From assembly GCF_024347075.1 (NCBI RefSeq), contig NZ_AP024900.1, positions 1 through 64,000 of the forward strand: a stretch of 64,000 nucleotides of DNA, written 5' to 3'. The notes below the pieces were generated by a model, which saw only the letters and a program-made list of their open reading frames with translations, was not told where the DNA came from and did no database searches. Below, piece by piece: positions 61,306 to 64,000 of the stretch. The position numbers and the translations under genes were made by a program. The DNA is from Vibrio rarus. GTDB lineage: Bacteria; Pseudomonadota; Gammaproteobacteria; Enterobacterales; Vibrionaceae. Each line of letters opens with the position of its first letter. Position 1 is the first letter of the stretch.

Positions 61306-62664
61306 TTACCTCATAGTAACGAATTCCTCTGAACCCGTAGGGTGTATTGCGACTACTGAGTCAAAGTCTGCTTTGGTTGCGCCCATTTTCATTGCTACAG
61401 CAAAGCCTTGGATCATTTCATCAACAGTAAAGCCGATGCCGTGAAGGCCGACAACTTGCTCGTTATCACCAGCACAAACTAGCTTCATTTTGCATGGTTG
61501 ACGGTGCTTGGTTACCGCAGAGTACATGGCAGTAAAGCCAGAGGTGTAAACTTTCACATTGCCTTCGCCGTATTGGTCGATAGCTTGTTGCTCTGTTAGG
61601 CCAATGGTGCCAATTGGTGGGTGGCTAAATACCACTGTTGGGATTAGGCTGTAGTCCATTTTTGCGTCTGGCTTGTTGTTAAATAAACGCTCAGATAGCT
61701 GACGACCCGCTTTTACTGCAACAGGTGTTAGCTCAACGCCACCTTCCATGATGTCACCAACACAGTAGACGCCACTAACATTGGTTTCTTGGTATTCATT
61801 AACCTTAATGTAGCCACGTTGGTTGGTTTCAACGCCACTGTTATTTAGGTTAATAGCATCCGTTGCAGGATGACGCCCAATAGCCCAAATAAGCTGGTCT
61901 ACATTATGAGTGTTACCGTTTTCTAAATGTAGAGTTAGGCTACCATCGGCTTCTTTCACCACTTCTTTTGGTACTGAGTGGGTATGTAGCGTTGGCCCTT
62001 CTGCTGCCATAACCTCAGTTAAAGTGTCGATGATCATAGGATCAAAGCTACGCAAAGGAGACGCTTTACGCACAAATAGGTCCGTTTGTGTGCCTAGTGC
62101 GCTTAGTACGCCGGCGATTTCAACAGCAATATAACCGGCACCCACAACAGCAACACGTTTAGGTTGTTCGTTTAGCTCAAAGAAGCCATTGGAATCAATG
62201 CCGTATTCCGCGCCAGGAATGTTAGGGATAGTTGGACGACCGCCTACCGCGATGAGAATATGATCGGCGGTATACAGTTCGCCGTCAACTTCGACGGTCT
62301 TTGCATCAACAAATTTAGCAAAGCCTTTAATCACGTTAACTTTGTTATTGCCTAGAACACGATCATAGGATTGATGAATGCGACCGATATAGGCTTGACG
62401 GCTTTCAACAAGTTTTGACCAACTAAAGTTTTTTAGGTTTACATCAAATCCATAATCTTCAGCGTAAAGGTTAATCGCTTCTGCGATTTGCGCGCCATGC
62501 CACATGACTTTTTTAGGTACACAGCCCACATTGACACAAGTGCCACCTAAGTCTTTTGCTTCGATAAGAGCGACTTTCGCCCCATACATAGATGCGCGGT
62601 TAGCGGAAGCAATACCGCCACTGCCGCCGCCAATACAGATATAGTCAAAATGTTGTGTTGCCAT
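61306..62664 (-). CDS. gor: glutathione reductase
   Basis: Gor reduces glutathione disulfide with NADPH. The 452-residue flavoprotein has the FAD motif [14 protein letters not shown], redox cysteines C43 and C48 ([13 protein letters not shown]), the NADP-binding [13 protein letters not shown] and the C-terminal active-site HPTGSEEF (H441, E446). The start is ATG 62664 with GGAG upstream; 22 codons of open frame upstream lie within rlmJ and are not homologous. It follows rlmJ on the minus strand. Confidence 0.95.
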   Translation of the reverse strand: MATQHFDYICIGGGSGGIASANRASMYGAKVALIEAKDLGGTCVNVGCVPKKVMWHGAQIAEAINLYAEDYGFDVNLKNFSWSKLVESRQAYIGRIHQSYDRVLGNNKVNVIKGFAKFVDAKTVEVDGELYTADHILIAVGGRPTIPNIPGAEYGIDSNGFFELNEQPKRVAVVGAGYIAVEIAGVLSALGTQTDLFVRKASPLRSFDPMIIDTLTEVMAAEGPTLHTHSVPKEVVKEADGSLTLHLENGNTHNVDQLIWAIGRHPATDAINLNNSGVETNQRGYIKVNEYQETNVSGVYCVGDIMEGGVELTPVAVKAGRQLSERLFNNKPDAKMDYSLIPTVVFSHPPIGTIGLTEQQAIDQYGEGNVKVYTSGFTAMYSAVTKHRQPCKMKLVCAGDNEQVVGLHGIGFTVDEMIQGFAVAMKMGATKADFDSVVAIHPTGSEEFVTMR

Positions 62665-62711
62665 TAAATTCTCCAGAATCCTTAATGTCTTTATAGTTAT
62701 ATTGGGTGTGT

Positions 62712-63551
62712 TTATTCGGGTACAACCCATTCCACTTTACAATGACCCGTTGCAGGGGCAATCGCCTGTTTTAGTTCAGGCAAAATGTCTCGCATTTGGC
62801 TCTCTAGCTTCCAAGGAGGGTTGATAACTATCATGCCAGAGGCGGTCATGCCGCGTTCGTTAGTATCAGGGGATACCCCTAGTTCTATTTGCAATATTTT
62901 ACGAATGCCAAGCCCTTGTAGGCCCTGCAGCATATCGTCAATATCGTAGCGATTGACCACAGGATACCAGATTGCATAGATCCCTGTTGCCCATCGTTTA
63001 TAACTTTGAGCAATAGCTTGGACGACATCACTATATTCTTTGGCTAATTCATAAGGAGGGTCGATAAGTACCAATCCACGACGCTCTTTGGGTGGTAAGC
63101 TGCCTTTTAGGCGAGCAAATCCATCTTCTTTAAAAATTTTAACTTGGCGGTCGCGATGAAACTCTTGTTCGAGTAAAGGAAAATCGCTTGGGTGTAGTTC
63201 GGTAAGAACCATACGATCCCCTCGGCGAAGTTGCGCACGTGCAACCCGTGGAGAACCTGGGTAGTACCTTAGTTCATCGCTGTCATTTAGAGTACGTATA
63301 GACTCAAGGTAGCTTGAAAGCTCTGCGGGTAAATGGCTTTGCTGCCAAAGCTTGGCGATACCTTGTTTGTATTCACCCGTTTTTTCTGACCATTCATGAG
63401 TTAAGTCGTAACGGCCTACACCTGAATGAGTGTCGTGATAGACAAAAGGTTTATCTTTTTGCTTTAAAGCATCAAGGATAAGGCTTTGTACTATGTGTTT
63501 TAGCACATCGGCATGATTTCCAGCATGAAAGCTGTGACGGTAACTGAGCAA
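62712..63551 (-). CDS. rlmJ: 23S rRNA (adenine2030-N6)-methyltransferase RlmJ
   Basis: RlmJ methylates A2030 of 23S rRNA. The 279-residue protein begins [19 protein letters not shown], contains the SAM-binding region [11 protein letters not shown] and the catalytic DPPY (D164-Y167). The start is TTG at 63551, with GGGGAG eight bases upstream and exact alignment to the E. coli N-terminus. An ATG 22 codons upstream is in frame but would add an unrelated leader. Confidence 0.93.
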   Translation of the reverse strand: MLSYRHSFHAGNHADVLKHIVQSLILDALKQKDKPFVYHDTHSGVGRYDLTHEWSEKTGEYKQGIAKLWQQSHLPAELSSYLESIRTLNDSDELRYYPGSPRVARAQLRRGDRMVLTELHPSDFPLLEQEFHRDRQVKIFKEDGFARLKGSLPPKERRGLVLIDPPYELAKEYSDVVQAIAQSYKRWATGIYAIWYPVVNRYDIDDMLQGLQGLGIRKILQIELGVSPDTNERGMTASGMIVINPPWKLESQMRDILPELKQAIAPATGHCKVEWVVPE

Positions 63552-63604
63552 GGTAACTCCCCAAGTGGGTATGTGATGGGATGAATCAACATTATACTCG
63601 ACTA

Positions 63605-63633
63605 TTGAATTTTGCATAAGTCGTCACCATCTA
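63605..63633 (+). promoter_or_regulatory. candidate sigma32 promoter of prlC
   Basis: ATTGAA (TTGAA at 63605-63609), 15 bases and CACCATCTA (63625-63633) resemble the heat-shock consensus CTTGAA-N13-17-CCCCATnTA. It lies 36 bp before the prlC ATG. prlC (opdA) is heat-inducible in E. coli. Confidence 0.5.
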
Positions 63634-63668
63634 AACAGATATATAACGAAAACATACAGGGAACCACT

Positions 63669-64000
63669 ATGTCTAATCCGCTTCTTACTATCACGGATCT
63701 CCCACCATTCTCAGAGATCAAGCCAGAACATATTAAACCAGCAGTAGAAAAAGCGATTGCTGATTGTCGCAATAAGGTTGAGGAAGTCTTAAAAGACAAT
63801 GCCCATCCAACCTGGGAAAATGTGTGCCTGCCTCTAGATGAGGTTGATGTGGTGCTTTCTCGTATGTGGTCACCTGTTAATCATCTGAATGCGGTTGTGA
63901 ACAGTGAAGCGCTTCGTGATGCTTATGAAAGCTGCCTGCCGATACTATCTGAATATGGTACTTGGCTTGGTCAACATAAAGGTCTTTATGAGGCTTATAA
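63669..64000 (+). CDS. prlC: oligopeptidase A (partial, runs off the window)
   Basis: The N-terminal 110 codons of a peptidase-M3 zinc metallopeptidase (MSNPLLTITDLPPFSEIKPEHIKPAVEKAIADC, HPTWENVCLPLDEVDVVLSRMWSPVNHLNAVVNS). Oligopeptidase A degrades cytoplasmic peptides, including cleaved signal peptides. The HEXXH zinc site lies beyond the window. It is divergent from rlmJ and has a sigma32-like promoter. Confidence 0.93.
   Translation, partial: MSNPLLTITDLPPFSEIKPEHIKPAVEKAIADCRNKVEEVLKDNAHPTWENVCLPLDEVDVVLSRMWSPVNHLNAVVNSEALRDAYESCLPILSEYGTWLGQHKGLYEAY

Overview
This window looks like the origin-side start of the main chromosome of a marine gammaproteobacterium, most probably a Vibrio (Vibrionaceae). 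Base 1 is the GTG of dnaA, followed by dnaN-recF-gyrB. The 16S gene, the fadBA / yigZ-trkH-hemG / rrn order, the hemCDXY-cyaA divergon and the cyaY-lptM-lysA-dapF-yigA-xerC-yigB block all fit that family. I do not assign a species.

Layout. 1-6.3 kb: replication and topology genes. 6.3-7.1 kb: a small heat-shock gene with a sigma32-like promoter and a ROSE-type RNA thermometer. 7.1-12.2 kb, minus strand: avtA, glyS/glyQ, tusA. 12.2-13.4 kb: a candidate small RNA ending in an orphan terminator, then a LysR regulator. 13.4-18.0 kb, minus: acuI and the fatty-acid oxidation operon fadBA, with a FadR-type operator. 18.2-20.9 kb: yigZ, trkH, hemG. 20.9-27.3 kb: a complete rrn operon (two promoters, 16S, tRNA-Ile, tRNA-Ala, 23S, 5S, tRNA-Asp, tRNA-Trp).

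27.3-29.9 kb is the only clearly mobile region. It holds a tandem array of 3' fragments of tRNA-Trp, each linked to a terminator, interrupted by two different IS630-family elements. 30.0-34.1 kb, minus: hemCDXY. 34.4-45.4 kb: cyaA, cyaY, lptM, lysA, dapF, DUF484, xerC, yigB, tapT, a lipoprotein, yigL and pldB. 45.5-49.4 kb: rhtB and an arsenate-resistance operon (arsR, GAPDH, CX5R phosphatase, arsJ) behind a 20-bp palindromic operator. 49.5-51.8 kb: small membrane and hypothetical genes. 52.4-57.9 kb: a complete peptide-type ABC importer (fused double ATPase, binding protein, two permeases). 58-64 kb: a SPOR-like secreted protein, an intergenic direct repeat, a lipoprotein amidase, gor, rlmJ and the start of prlC.

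Most of the window is conserved core chromosome. I found no CRISPR array, toxin-antitoxin pair, secretion system or defence system, and no convincing previously undescribed multi-gene system. The most informative unusual items are the tRNA-Trp fragment array with its IS insertions, an A7 frameshift or slippage site conserved between two diverged IS630 transposases, the candidate sRNA at about 12.26-12.36 kb, the thermometer upstream of the Hsp20 gene, the paired hairpins inside the ABC operon, and the duplicated intergenic element near 58.6 kb.
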